NCBI GenBank assembly: GCA_034770075.1
Contig: CM068384.1
Location: 97,823,433-97,887,432, forward strand
DNA: 64,000 bases
Direction of reading: 5' to 3'
From: Aralia elata
Lineage: Eukaryota; Streptophyta; Magnoliopsida; Apiales; Araliaceae
Shown here: piece after piece, positions 23,101 through 32,844 of the stretch
Numbering within the stretch: the first letter of the stretch is position 1
Layout of the letters: each line of letters begins with the position of its first letter
The notes under the pieces: model-generated
Told to the model about the DNA's origin: nothing
What the model saw: the letters and a program-made list of their open reading frames with translations, nothing else
Databases searched by the model: none
Program-made: the position numbers and the translations under genes

Positions 23101-23169
23101 TGGAGTTTCCTCTACATTGTTAACTGACTCTTCATTCCCTTGGTTTCGTAGGATTCGTCTGGGCGGCAT
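20065..23169 (-). CDS. Tekay Gag-protease-reverse transcriptase-RNase H polyprotein
   Basis: The start is the ATG giving 'MPPRRILRNQ'; the frame extends five codons further up but only from a TTG. In about 1034 residues the order is as follows. The gag core is at about 60-240 ('FRGTADPIEAQSWI'). Three Cys-rich knuckles lie at about 278-330, two of them classic CCHC ('CYTCGQEGHISPNC', 'CFNCGELGHRSKEC'). The aspartic protease is at about 390-470 ('LFDSGASCSFV'). Reverse transcriptase is at about 560-770 with the 'FIDD' active site near 729. RNase H starts near 873 ('VVYSDASHKGLG'). The frame ends in about 20 residues of unrelated sequence after a one-base frameshift, so the downstream integrase is not reached. 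The gag-pol single-frame layout is usual for Tekay elements. The copy is otherwise intact. Confidence 0.95.
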   Translation of the reverse strand: MPPRRILRNQGNEESVNNVEETPPNPMQDFVNMMAEALRNQTTTTGNQAGNHLANFKDFKAVGPPEFRGTADPIEAQSWIKEIEKAFVIARVAEEQKTVFATYLMKGEANFWWEANQNKAGTGVVAWEAFKTLFFENYFPESTQAKMEIKFLELKQENLSVSEYAAKFNELARFAPHQVDTEVRKARRFENGLKPWIYSKVAVLQITSFSTLLEKALIAEGGSEAVSRYNRERNKKKVEGGNVNVSSGGSNNRKRQWSSGGSNSEMQQGNTQQKRPVCGKCGKGHSGECMRGKMVCYTCGQEGHISPNCPKAKKGGCFNCGELGHRSKECPRKRNLGGGNGNRGNNSRTTSGGPAQPNKPTTRTFNMTIQDAVASRDVVSGIIPINNIDAYVLFDSGASCSFVSDEFAQRLNLPNELLEHPMNVEVANKEIIPVNYIYKNCCADVRGFKLNVDLLPIRLGEFDVILGMDWLASHGAVIDCKKKCIHLQTPGKSKVVFYGSKSPRQSCCLTMMQAKRLLKKGCIGYLAHVVDTRRVEGELSQIPVVREFADVFPDELPGLPPDREIEFAIDLVPGTAPISKAPYRMAPVEMKELMVQLQELLDRGYIRPSVSPWGAPVLFVKKKDGSMRLCIDYRELNKVTIKNRYPLPRIDDLFDQLKGAKYFSKIDLRTGYHQLRVRQEDIPKTAFRTRYGHFEFLVMSFGLTNAPAAFMDMMNRVFKQYLDKFVVVFIDDILVYSVSEEEHAEHLRIALEALRREKLYAKFSKCEFWLQRVQFLGHVIDNSGVSVDPAKVEAIINWEQPKTPTEIRSFLGLAGYYRRFIQDFSKIASPLTNLTRKTVKFVWTEKCEESFLELKKRLSQAPVLALPDDTGGFVVYSDASHKGLGCVLMQHGRVIAYASRRLKDYEKGYPTHDLELAAVVFALKIWRHYLYGEKCEIYTDHKSLKYIFTQKELNMRQRRWLELIKDYDCEILYHPGKANVVADALSRKGREKLMRLTTQAELIRDFERLGLEVKYPTETERKIVHRDSGSDSTG

Positions 23170-23678
23170 TATCTGTTTAAGCAAACTCTAACACGTTACT
23201 CGGGCTTTCTTAAAACATAAGTATTTAGCATGTAATACAATAATCACATGACTCTCGTGTGGGAGTTTTAGATTACCCAACCTCGGAAATTCTGCCTTCC
23301 CGATTAGTAATACTAAGATACCGATTCAGTCTCACTGAATTAACATAATCATTGCATAAATGGTATATCAAGTAAAATTCTCAAGCACATACCATAATAA
23401 TGCATCTATATTCATATACCGACTTAAGCGTCTTACACGTTTATCACAGGCATATTGTCATAATTGCTACCATCCCATTTAATATAACAAAAGGTGGGAT
23501 TCACTTAAACCATTCTTTCCTACCTACATAATTGGGAAGTACATCCTACATACGAACTACCTCGCACCTTGCTGAGGTTAATACAACTCTAGTAAATCAA
23601 ATGGTAGTACCAATAACACTGCTCAAGGCATAACCACCTACTTCCACTATCCTCTAAGGGACACAAGGTGAATGCAAC

Positions 23679-24041
23679 TCAACGCTTGCCCTTGCTACTG
23701 GAGGGCAGATCCATCCACCTGGCGTCGAACTGCATCCAGACGATGTCTAAGGCTCGTCCCAACTCAACTATCTTTGCATCCTTAGCCTTTACCTCATCCT
23801 TTAATTGTCCTAACTGCAGCTCCCTTAGCAGCAGCCTCCCTCGCAACTCGGCTAACTCAGCCTGGGCCTGATAAGCAGCGTCCTTGTACTGCTGTTCAGA
23901 AATCTGGTGGATGTGGTTCTGCGCCTCTAATTGTTTAGCCCTAACCTCTAGCTCGGCGTTCCTTGCCACCAAACCACCTATCACATCAGGCTCTATGGGC
24001 TCCTGGTTCACTGGACAGCTATCTTGACTCTCGTCCGACAT
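23679..24041 (-). CDS. Extra 120-residue helical ORF between 5' LTR and gag
   Basis: The frame from the ATG giving 'MSDESQDSCPV' to the stop at 23679 is sense to gag and lies about 510 bp upstream of it; the frame is open 29 codons further up. The protein is rich in Glu, Gln, Ala, Leu and Arg with heptad-like spacing from about residue 20 to 100 ('LRGRLLLRELQLGQLKDEVKAK'), so a long coiled coil is likely. It ends 'LPSSSKGKR'. No catalytic motif, signal peptide or membrane segment is seen. It is not one of the standard gypsy proteins and I do not recognise it. It could be a lineage-specific accessory protein translated from the leader, or chance open sequence; the composition argues against chance. 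Confidence 0.6.
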   Translation of the reverse strand: MSDESQDSCPVNQEPIEPDVIGGLVARNAELEVRAKQLEAQNHIHQISEQQYKDAAYQAQAELAELRGRLLLRELQLGQLKDEVKAKDAKIVELGRALDIVWMQFDARWMDLPSSSKGKR

Positions 24042-24232
24042 CCTACAACACCATACAAATAAGTCAACATCAGTACCACAATAAAATATATTCATTGATA
24101 AAATGAAATGATATTTTATTCGGTACAACTAGAACTTGATGGGTCTCCTCAACCCATCACCCACATACTCTATATGAGTTTTCTACTAAGGTTATAACCT
24201 AGGTTTCTCATTCCTAACGTTTATAACCTATA

Positions 24233-24244
24233 GCTTTGATACCA
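24233..24244 (-). other. Tekay primer-binding site (initiator Met tRNA)
   Basis: The minus strand reads 'TGGTATCAAAGC' three bases after the 5' LTR end. It matches the usual plant initiator-Met tRNA site 'TGGTATCAGAGC' at 11 of 12 positions. Confidence 0.9.
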
Positions 24245-24247
24245 ACC

Positions 24248-27200
24248 TGTGACACCCCCAAATCCAGGTTTCCAAACCTCGAATTCGGTGCTCACGATAC
24301 TCAATGACAAACATACTTTCTAACTAAATGCGGAATAATAAACATACATTGTTTATCAAATAGAAATAAAGTCTTACAATCTTGGTCCCAAGGTTCTTTA
24401 ACCTTAACATAACAGGTACTCTTAATACAAATAAAGGTTCACTAAATCAGACAACATTCAATAACAACTAGTATATAGGCACTATCGGGCATCTACTCTT
24501 GCACCTTCCCTTTTCCTTTGTCTCCCCTAGACGTTTCTGCCTTAGCTGAAATGAAGATCATGATATAGCAAGGGTAAGCAACTAATTTGCTTAGCAAGTA
24601 TATACACAAAGAAATATATCATGATAGAAGGAAATTTCGCTTTCAATGTTCAACAACAGTATAAGAGTGTGGAGGAGCATTGATTTAATAAACAACAGTT
24701 GAATATTCGAATAATTGAATGACAATTACTGAGTGGTTTGAAATAACCAAGGACGTTTTCCAAGGTTCTCAGCATATAAGCTGGACCTCTTAAAAAGTTT
24801 TGGTAATCGAGGGGATCAGCCTCTCATACCCCGTGATTTATGCATAAACACTTAATAACCGACATTGATATCATGCCTTAAATCAAATTTATCCTTTGCT
24901 CAGCCAAGAGTTCTTACATGACAATATAATAAGAACAGCTTTTAAAATACCTTTGATTTAACAAATTAGACATGCTTGATCTAGCTGATACAAATAGCAT
25001 AGATCTATCTTATAAATAATTCATGCCTGAAAGAACTTCAATTGAATATACAGTTCAATAATAATAGGGCACGAAAATAATTGCACAAGGTGCGAGTCTC
25101 AATAACCAGTATAGATGTGAATAATCAACAATAATTATTCACTAACATGCTTCGAAAGTAATAACTCGAGTTTGAGTTAGGGAACTTGCCTGTTTGCTCA
25201 GCTACAATAATTCTAGCTTTAACTATTTGGCCTTGAAGAGTTAACCTAACATAGATAATGTCGGTCTATCAATTAGTACTGCGTAGTTATACGCCGATAC
25301 GCTTACTTATGCTATTTATTTAATAATTTAAGAAATTCACATAGCACACAGTAAATAAACTATAGCAAATTTCATACGGCACTTAATTGGCTTTTAGGTT
25401 GATGGTTTAAATAAATCAACCGTGTATCCCTTAAGTAATAAACACTTATTAATCCCTTAAACAATTAATTATAATCGTTTAATTAATTAACCTTACTTTT
25501 TCTTAATTAATATTCATTTATTAAACCTTTAAACAATTAATTATAATTGTCTAATTAATGAGCTATTTAACTCTCTCTATTTTATTAACTCCATCTTCAT
25601 TTAATTACTATTAAATAGTAATTAATTAATTATCTTTAGTTATTATTAATAGTAATTAATAACTAATTATATTCATTTATTATTTAATTATTAATTAAAT
25701 AATAATCGAATTATAAATTTTTAATTGTCTTTAATTATTATTTAAGATTAAATAATCATTAATTAGGTTTGTTTATTATTTAAAGCTTAATCAAATAATA
25801 ATTAATTAGTGAGTAACAATTATCTTTAGTTATTATTTAATAATAAATAATAACTAATTATATTTATTTATTATTTAAAGTTAATAAATAGAAAAAAAAA
25901 TAATAATTATTTAGTAAATATGAATTACCTTTAGTTAATAACTAATTATTTACTGTTAATCAAATAATAATTAAATAATTAGTAAGTAATAATTATCTTT
26001 AGTTATTATTTAATAATAAATAATAACTAATTAAGTTTATTTATTATTACGTATTAACTTCGTTCTTATTCAATTTAATAATATTTATTATCTTTATTTA
26101 TTATTTATTGATAAATAATAAATAATTATCTTATTAACTATATGCATACTTAACTATTATTTAATATTAATTAAACAATAATTAAATATTTATTATCTTT
26201 ATTTATTATTTTTTGATAAATAATAAATAATTACTCTATTAATTTCATTTATTATTATTTAACATTAATAAAATATTTGTTAACTTTATTTATTATGCAT
26301 TGATAAAAATTATTATATTAACTCAATTAAATATCAACAATTAAGCCAACAGTAGTCGTTAAATCTTCATTAGGCAAAAGTGGTTTAACAGTCATTTATT
26401 CCCTAATGAATCGCACAACCTGTTTCAAAATTTGTTCAATTGTGGCATAATTCAGTCACTGAATCAAACCCTTACAATTATTTTCAGCCCAAGCCAAAAC
26501 AAAATAACATAAACCCATCCCAGATTTTAACCCAAACAACAATACCAGATTTTTCCTAAATCGAAACCAAACAGTATAATACTGTGTATATATCAACCAA
26601 TTCAATGTACCATTACAGTGTATAAAACCTCCAATTTCACACCAAAAATGCAGTACAGAGTATAATATATAACCCACACAGTCGGCCATATCAATCCAGT
26701 TACAAAAAAAAAAAAATCTACATAACCTAACACCAAACTATCTCAGCACAAACGACAACACCAATCCAAGTTCAAAAGAAGGAAATTCATCCACAACCCT
26801 ATATAAAACTTATCATAGTACAATATCAACTCAACACAGTGTTATAAACGAACCCAATTGGTAACATAATACAAGTATAGAAAAAAAAAATTCCCAAAAA
26901 CTAGACCCACAAGAATTCGGCAGCTTGGTATACCTTGGGATAGTTCGAATTGCTATCTTCCCTCTTCTCCCAAAATACAAAGTCCAGCCGATGGCTCCCT
27001 TGGTTCCTCCCCTTGCTGCGACTGCCCTCCCTTAAAAAAAATTAACAGCTAGGTTTAGGGTTTAGGGGAAGGGTTTCAATTTATAGAGGGATACATGCCC
27101 AATTTTGTCGGTTAATACCCAATTAAACGAGGCAATACCCCAGGGTTGGAGAAGGGTAGGCGAGCGGCAGTCGGCATCAGTCATACTCGAACCCAGCTAG

Positions 27201-28108
27201 CTCAGTCGACAGCTTCCCCCTCCGTGTCGCGCAGTCCCGTCGGTCGAATCGCCGAAAGCTTAGGACCCTTGGTCCGTTTGATTGTGGCTCGGTCGTTCAT
27301 GACCTCGCCTGCTCTGTCCGCCTCGAACCCCGGTTCGCCCACCGGTCACCGCGCCTCCCTCTTGGTCCAATGGTCGGTCGCCGCTTCCCGTCGTGCCGTC
27401 GGTCCCTTCGCCCTCACACACCGACGCCAGTCCTCCTTCCCTTGCTCGATTGATGGATGGGATTTCTTTTTCTCTCGATTGACTGATCTCTCCAATTTGG
27501 TTTGCTGCTTTGAAATCCCTTTCCCAAACGATTTTGCCGGTTGTCCCCAAATTAAAGGAAAACGGGTTCAACCCATTTTGGTTTGACTCAACCCGGCTGG
27601 GTTAAGGTTTGGGCTCAACCCAATTGTTGGGCCGGTAAAAATTAAAAAAAATGGCGCGGCCCAAAAGGAATAAAAGGAAATCGGGTTCAATGAAAAACTT
27701 GGGTCCAATCCAATAAATCAAAACAATGGGTTAATAAAAGAAAAGTGACCCAAATTAAATTAATCACGTTGTATTTCTAATTAAATAACTAACCAAATTA
27801 ATTGTTTATTCAAAATATGTATTTTTAACCATAATTCCTTATTCGAATTATTTAATCCAAAAATGATAAAATTATTTATTCAATTCCTTCCCAAATTTTC
27901 TTACCAATCAATTGTTAGGGATTAAGTCATTAATTTATTTAAACAATTAATGAGCCTCTTTAATGCAAAGAAAATTAGTGGACCACATAATTATATAATT
28001 AAATAATAATACCTACACGGATCCAATTAAATTTGTAAAATTAAATAAAACGAATTTTATTTATCAAAATAAATTGGGTACAACGTTTGAAAATTCCCGG
28101 ACATTACA
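24248..28108 (-). repeat. Tekay 5' LTR (3861 bp)
   Basis: Nearly identical to 14742-18600. It ends at 28108, followed by the 5-bp duplication 'gttat'. As the upstream LTR in the element's orientation, it carries the promoter that would drive the element. Confidence 0.97.
27079..27085 (-). promoter_or_regulatory. TATA box of the Tekay 5' LTR
   Basis: The minus strand reads 'TATAAAT' in 'CCTCTATAAATTGAAACC'. It is the best TATA-type site in the LTR and lies just downstream of the GC-rich block at 27146-27586. The start of transcription is inferred, not seen. Confidence 0.55.
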
Positions 28109-28308
28109 GTTATCCTATTTAAGGAGTCATTTTATAAGAAAACTTTCCTTAAACTTGGACATTCTAAACGATGTGGGACTTAATCACTTAAGTTTGATTG
28201 CCTTCATACGTTGAGGAGAGTTCCTTTTATAAAGATTACTTCCTTAAGACTTTCATCTTTTAAACAATGTGGGACTTAGATTAGGATGCCACCAACTCCA
28301 ATGTCAAT

Positions 28309-28958
28309 TCATATGTGTTTCTCCACCTGAAATCTTAAAGTCCCATATTGGTTATCCATATTATCTTATCTTACTTTTGTTTTATAAATAGAAGGGAGTT
28401 CAAGTACAAACTTATACCTGAAATCTTAAAGTCCCACATTGGTTACACATGTTATCTTATTTTACTTTTGTTTCATAAATAGAAAGGAGTTCAAGTACAA
28501 ACTTATTTAACCTTCAGAAGATTAAAGACATTAATGAAATTATTTTTCTTTTCAGGATGATGCTTCTATTTCCATCTAAATGCATAACAAATCACTCAGA
28601 TCTCTTACATTATTAAAGTTATAATTTATACCATCATGAACATAGATCAATACACTTTAGTATGAAACGGAGATGGTTAGTAGGAACAAGTGAATGTCCA
28701 TCCCACATCGGATTTTAACTGTTTTAACTCCAAATTCATTGAGTATTAATATAATAGTCATATGTGTTTCTCCACCTGAAATCTTAAAGTCCCACATTGG
28801 TTATCCATGTTATCTTGTCCTACTTTTGTTTCATAAATAGAAGGGAGTTAAAGTACAAATTTATACCTAAAATCTTAAAGTCCCACATTGGTTACTCATG
28901 TTATCTTATCTTATTTTTGTTTCATAAATAGAAGGGAGTTCAAGTACAAACTTATTTA
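28309..28958. repeat. Pair of 201-bp direct repeats, each made of two ~90-bp subunits
   Basis: 28309-28509 and 28758-28958 both start 'tcatatgtgtttctccacct' and end 'caaacttattta'. Each contains two tandem copies of a ~90-bp unit with 'aaagtcccacattggtta' and a TATA-like 'cataaatagaa'. The 248-bp middle shows no coding capacity. The arrangement resembles a miniature LTR element, but TG...CA termini and a primer-binding site were not found. Confidence 0.75.
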
Positions 28959-29103
28959 GTAAAGTATGGAAGGGTTTAATCTGTTCGGGTCTGGCTTAGG
29001 CCAGACTAGCAGGCCTTCTTAGACCAAGTTTTTAATTCAATTATTTTACGAGGCTCGTAAATTTTTTTTATTGATGTATTTTGACCCCCATCTAATAACG
29101 TTA
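28959..29103. other. Right arm of the small hAT-like element, no gene
   Basis: Non-coding; includes a short 'ggcttaggcc...ggccttc' segment. Nothing further recognised. Confidence 0.4.
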
Positions 29104-29149
29104 TGGTTCCGCCACTGGTGACATCATCACTCGAAACAGTAGTTACTCT

Positions 29150-31740
29150 TCAGCCATAATCATCATCCACATCCTCATCATCATTAGGAAGGTCTTCATC
29201 CTCCTCTTCTCCAACATCAGAATCAGAGTCATTCACAACTCTTATCCTCGGTTCCCTCGAAGTCGAAACACCACCACGTCGTGAGTAGACATGACCTGTT
29301 CTATGAAGATTACGACCTTTGGCGGCATCGGATGCACCAACAATTCTATCAACATCCTCCCATATAAGATCATCTCCATGATGAACTACATCTTGCTTGG
29401 GCACTGTCCACTCATTACCCCAATCGAAATCATCTAGGACTAATGGATCAAAGTTTTTTCCAAGTTCGCGCCACTTTTGGAACATATCAACAATTCGGTG
29501 ATTGTATTGCACATACACCAAATCATTTAACCGTTGATGCTCCAACCTATTTCTCTTCTTCGTATGAATCTGAAATTTTTGCTTAAAAAAATATTAAGCA
29601 AAAAATATATAAAATATTTATAGATTTAGTTATGTACTAATTAATATTAAATACAAGATATTTAATTACTAAATACTTACAAACTCAAAAGTGCTCCAAT
29701 TGCGTTCACAACCGGAAGAAGAACAACAAAGGCCGATGATTCGCTTTACAAACTTTGTAAGCTCAATAGCACAACCGCCAAAAAGCATTCCACCAATCAA
29801 CTACATTAGATATAAAAAATTAAAAAATTAAATATAGTCTAAATTATAAAACTTAAAGTAAACTTTATAATTAATTTAATATACTTACTAGGATTTTTTA
29901 TCTTTCGTTGCCTAATCGACATGTCTTTAGAAAAGTCATCACGAGAAGATTCATAGACATCGGCTAGGTCATTTATCTTGTCTGCCAAAACTTGGTCGGG
30001 AACCATTTTTGAAAGAATATCATTGAAGTTGCTACGAAACTTGTAAACTAAACCAGATTCTTCATATATCTTCTTTGATGTCAAAATACTTTCACGGATT
30101 TAGAAACAATGTTGCTCCGTATAACTTTTGCTCTATTTCGCATGCCCATCTTCGCTCAATAATGTCGATCATTTTATTGTATAGCCTTTGTTTGTTATTA
30201 AATGCATCTTTGATCTTCTTCTTTGCAAATTCCATCGCAACAAAAATCTCAGGCATAGCTGACCTCTCATCTGAATCCACAATCCTCAAGACAACAAGTA
30301 ATGGTTGTGACGCTCTAATACAATCTTCAACGATATGCTAAAAACTAGAAGAAATAACTGTATCATACACTTTCTTCCTCGCCTCTGTAGTCGACAGCCT
30401 AGAATGTGTCCAATCATCACTAATGAATAAATGTCTCAAAGCATCCTTGTGCTTGCACAAGCTTTGAAGGGTCAGAAAAGATGTAGCAAATCGGGTGACT
30501 CCCGATCTCACAAGGTCCCTCCCATTTGTTTTGCTCCTTATCGCATCAAGAAGGCGACCATGTCTATAAAATGAATATTGTTATTTTTGTTACCCTCCCG
30601 ATTGTAGACTTAAACTGCTTCAAATTGCTTATGTCATCTAGCATAAGGTCTAAGAAATGGGCTGCACATGGTGTCAAGAACAAAGTATGTCTCCTCTCCA
30701 TTAAAATCTAACCAGTTGCCTTATAATTTGAGGCATTATTTGTCACTACTTGCACAACATACTCAACCCCAATCTCTTTGATCTTTCCATCAAGTAACTC
30801 TGCCAACATGCTTGCATCCTAGCTAAGATTGACTAGAAGCATCAACTAATCCCATAAAGTAAGTCCCTGCAGGACTATTAACAAGAAAATTTATCAAGTG
30901 TCTGCCTCTTCTATCTGTCCATCCGTCTGTCATAAGAATGCAACCGTACTACTTCCATGAAGTTTTATGTTTCTCCTTTAGTTCCTCTGTTTTAGTCTTT
31001 GCCTTCCCTCAAAGAGGAACTCTCAACTCGTGATACGTAGGAGGCTTTAAACCCGACCCATATTCCCCGATAGCCTCTGTTATCACCTCAAAACTTCTTG
31101 AATTTGTTGCATTAAAAGGGATGTCATTCTCATAAAACCAGTTGACAATGTGCATGTGAACTTTGTCTTTCTCTTCTAATGACCTTAGACGATTCTCCAA
31201 AGTTGTTTGGCTAGGACCTTTGTGATGCCTTTCGTCCACAACTTCTTCAGGAGATTTCCTAAGATGAGTTTTAATTGTCTTTGTTTGTGATTGTGGCTTA
31301 GGGAATTGAAATGCACTCTTCATCCTTTTAGATGCAGTCCCAGAACTTGGAACAGCTGCAGGGGAAACATTGGAAGGATTGGAAGGATTGAATGCATTAA
31401 TTGCTTGGAATATTAGATGACTGAATTTCTTTTACTTCGTCACTGTCATCAAATTGAATTAGCTTATTCCTTTTGTTACTCATTATTGCATGATGCATCT
31501 TGTTTGTAATTTTTGTTATAATTCGAGGACACTTAGACATATCCCCATACCCATCGGTAAGATATTGCTAGAATCTTTTGATTCCTCCATGAACCTTTTC
31601 CCCACAGAGTATACATTGCATGAGATTTTTATCGCTCAATTCCAGCCAAAATCCATATTTCCACCCAGATCCTTAGACTTTGCATTTCTTTTAGGATCCT
31701 TACTTGGATCATAACCCTCTGCTTCCGAACTTTCTGCCAT
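29150..31740 (-). pseudogene. hAT-1 transposase, decayed
   Basis: Minus-strand fragments in several frames follow the order of a plant hAT transposase. The N-terminus is 'MAESSEAEGYDPSKDPKR', followed by a BED-type Cys motif 'CILCGKRF' (31740-31560). Then come 'PPTYHELRVPL' (about 31015) and a DUF659-like block with 'TDGWTDRRGRHLINF' (about 30930-30880). Next are 'RIVDSDERSAMPEIFVAMEF' (30289) and 'ERRWACEIEQKLYGATLF'. The C-terminal dimerisation region has 'EHQRLNDLVYVQYNHR' (29540) and an acidic tail ending at 29150. Functional hAT proteins cut out and reinsert the element, producing 8-bp duplications. Many stops and frameshifts, plus at least one intron (about 29580-29690), make this copy inactive. 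Confidence 0.88.
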
Positions 31741-32022
31741 TTAACTATCTACAAAATATAATTTATAACTATATTATAAGCATAAGACAACAATGTATCA
31801 CATATCATATAAAAAAATTGAGCAGCAGCACTCAACAAAGCAGAATACATGTTACAAGATTTTTTTAAAAAAAATCATTTTTTCTAAATTGATTGTAAGA
31901 TTTTAAATTTGGGTCCCAATTACTAACTACCATATCAATTACCATATCAGCAATTGCCAATTACCATATTACCATATCAACAACAAAACATACCAATTAC
32001 CATATCATATAAAAAAAGGATA

Positions 32023-32167
32023 CTGATATTTCCACAATAAAAAATGATATTTCCACATAAAAAGTGTCGCTATAGATCCTATAGTGACAATTTTCCCTGT
32101 CGCTATATATCTATAGCGACACTTTTCACGTGGAAATATCAAAAAGTATTGTTGAAATATCAGTTTC
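32023..32167. repeat. 145-bp near-palindrome (foldback MITE-like)
   Basis: The outer arms ('ctgatatttccacaata' against its inverse near 32150) and inner arms ('aaagtgtcgctatagat' and 'atctatagcgacacttt') pair over about 55 bp with a ~30-bp centre. It lies upstream of the hAT-1 transposase start. It could be a small foldback element inserted in the hAT or a subterminal structure. Confidence 0.65.
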
Positions 32168-32836
32168 CAAAAAAAAATAGCAGCAGTAGTCAACAAAGCA
32201 GAATAGACCGAAAATAAAAGAAAGAAAAAAATTTGAGCAGCAGTCAATAAAGCATAATAAACCAGAAATAAAGAAAGAAAAAAATTTGGGCAGCATGTTA
32301 ATAAAGCAGAACAAAGCAGAATACCCAAAAAGAAGGATAAAAGAAAGAAAGAAAAAGGTCGGAATAGAAGAAGAGTAGAAGTAGAAGAAGGGAATTAGAG
32401 AAGAAGAAGAGTAGAAGAAGAAGCATACCTGTAGATCGCGAGTTGCTGGAGTAGATCGTTTACTGCTGTAGTCGACATCGGTAAGTTTGTTTTCTCCCTC
32501 TCTATTGCTGACTTGCTGCTCTTGTTCTCCCTCTCTGTTTCTCTCCTCTTTCTCTCTCTCTCTCTGTAGTATGTACTTGTTGGCTTGTTGCGATCGATCG
32601 ATTGATAGATTAGGTTTTAGCTGTTGCTCGTTTTTTTCTTTACCCAGTTAAGTTCGGGTCAAACCAAACCCGTAATAACCAAGTCAACCGCTTTGAACTC
32701 CAGTCATCCAAGTCACTACCAAGTCGTCTAAGTCGTTACCTTTGTTAGCTGAGCGCTCAGCTTTCTCACCTCTAACCAAGTCGTCCAAATGCCTTCAAAA
32801 TTTCCTCCGCCTGGACGCCTAAAACTTGATAACACT
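32168..32836. other. hAT-1 right end, leader and subterminal region
   Basis: Contains a purine-rich 'agaagaag' stretch (about 32380-32425), a CT-rich tract near 32550, and the 'aggcg'-containing subterminal DNA up to the terminus at 32836. No gene. Confidence 0.5.
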
Positions 32837-32844
32837 GGCCTTCT

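Larger units (their letters stand above)
14742..28108 (-). mobile_element. Ty3/gypsy Tekay (Del) chromovirus retrotransposon, 13.37 kb
   Basis: Full-length element with LTRs 14742-18600 and 24248-28108, 5-bp target duplication 'gttat' (14737-14741 and 28109-28113), a primer-binding site, a polypurine tract, and gag, protease, reverse transcriptase, RNase H, integrase and chromodomain-like regions on the minus strand. The domain order and the C-terminal 'VKVLWRNH...EEATWE' region fit the Tekay/Del chromovirus lineage, which has unusually long LTRs. Near-identity of the LTRs shows very recent insertion. A single frameshift separates RNase H from integrase. Confidence 0.97.
14655..29117. mobile_element. 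Small non-autonomous hAT-like element, split by the Tekay insertion
   Basis: The left end 'tagaggtggaacca' and reversed right end 'cagtggcggaacca' agree at 11 of 14 positions. The 8-bp flanks are 'gtggcatc' (14647-14654) and 'gtgacatc' (29118-29125), 7 of 8 identical. Without the Tekay element it is about 1.1 kb and has no coding capacity. An alternative left end is the 'cagtggc' at 14645, which would give no flanking duplication. Its interior contains the pair of 201-bp repeats described separately. Confidence 0.6.
9266..32836 (-). mobile_element. hAT element inserted in the MULE transposase gene (hAT-1)
   Basis: The left end reads 'cataattatcaaggcgccaa' and the right end, reversed, 'cagtgttatcaagttttagg', matching at 10 of the first 13 positions. 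The 8-bp flanks are 'gtcttctt' (9258-9265) and 'gccttctt' (32837-32844), 7 of 8 identical, the duplication size of hAT elements. Subterminal DNA carries several 'aggcg' motifs. Without later insertions the element is about 4.4 kb and holds a decayed transposase at 29150-31740. The related relic ending at 37272 has nearly the same terminus, 'CATAATTGTCACGGTGCC' on the minus strand. Confidence 0.82.

Noticed and set aside
28309..28958. Calling the 201-bp pair a TRIM element
   Set aside because: No TG...CA ends, primer-binding site, polypurine tract or target duplication could be found, so it is listed as a repeat only.
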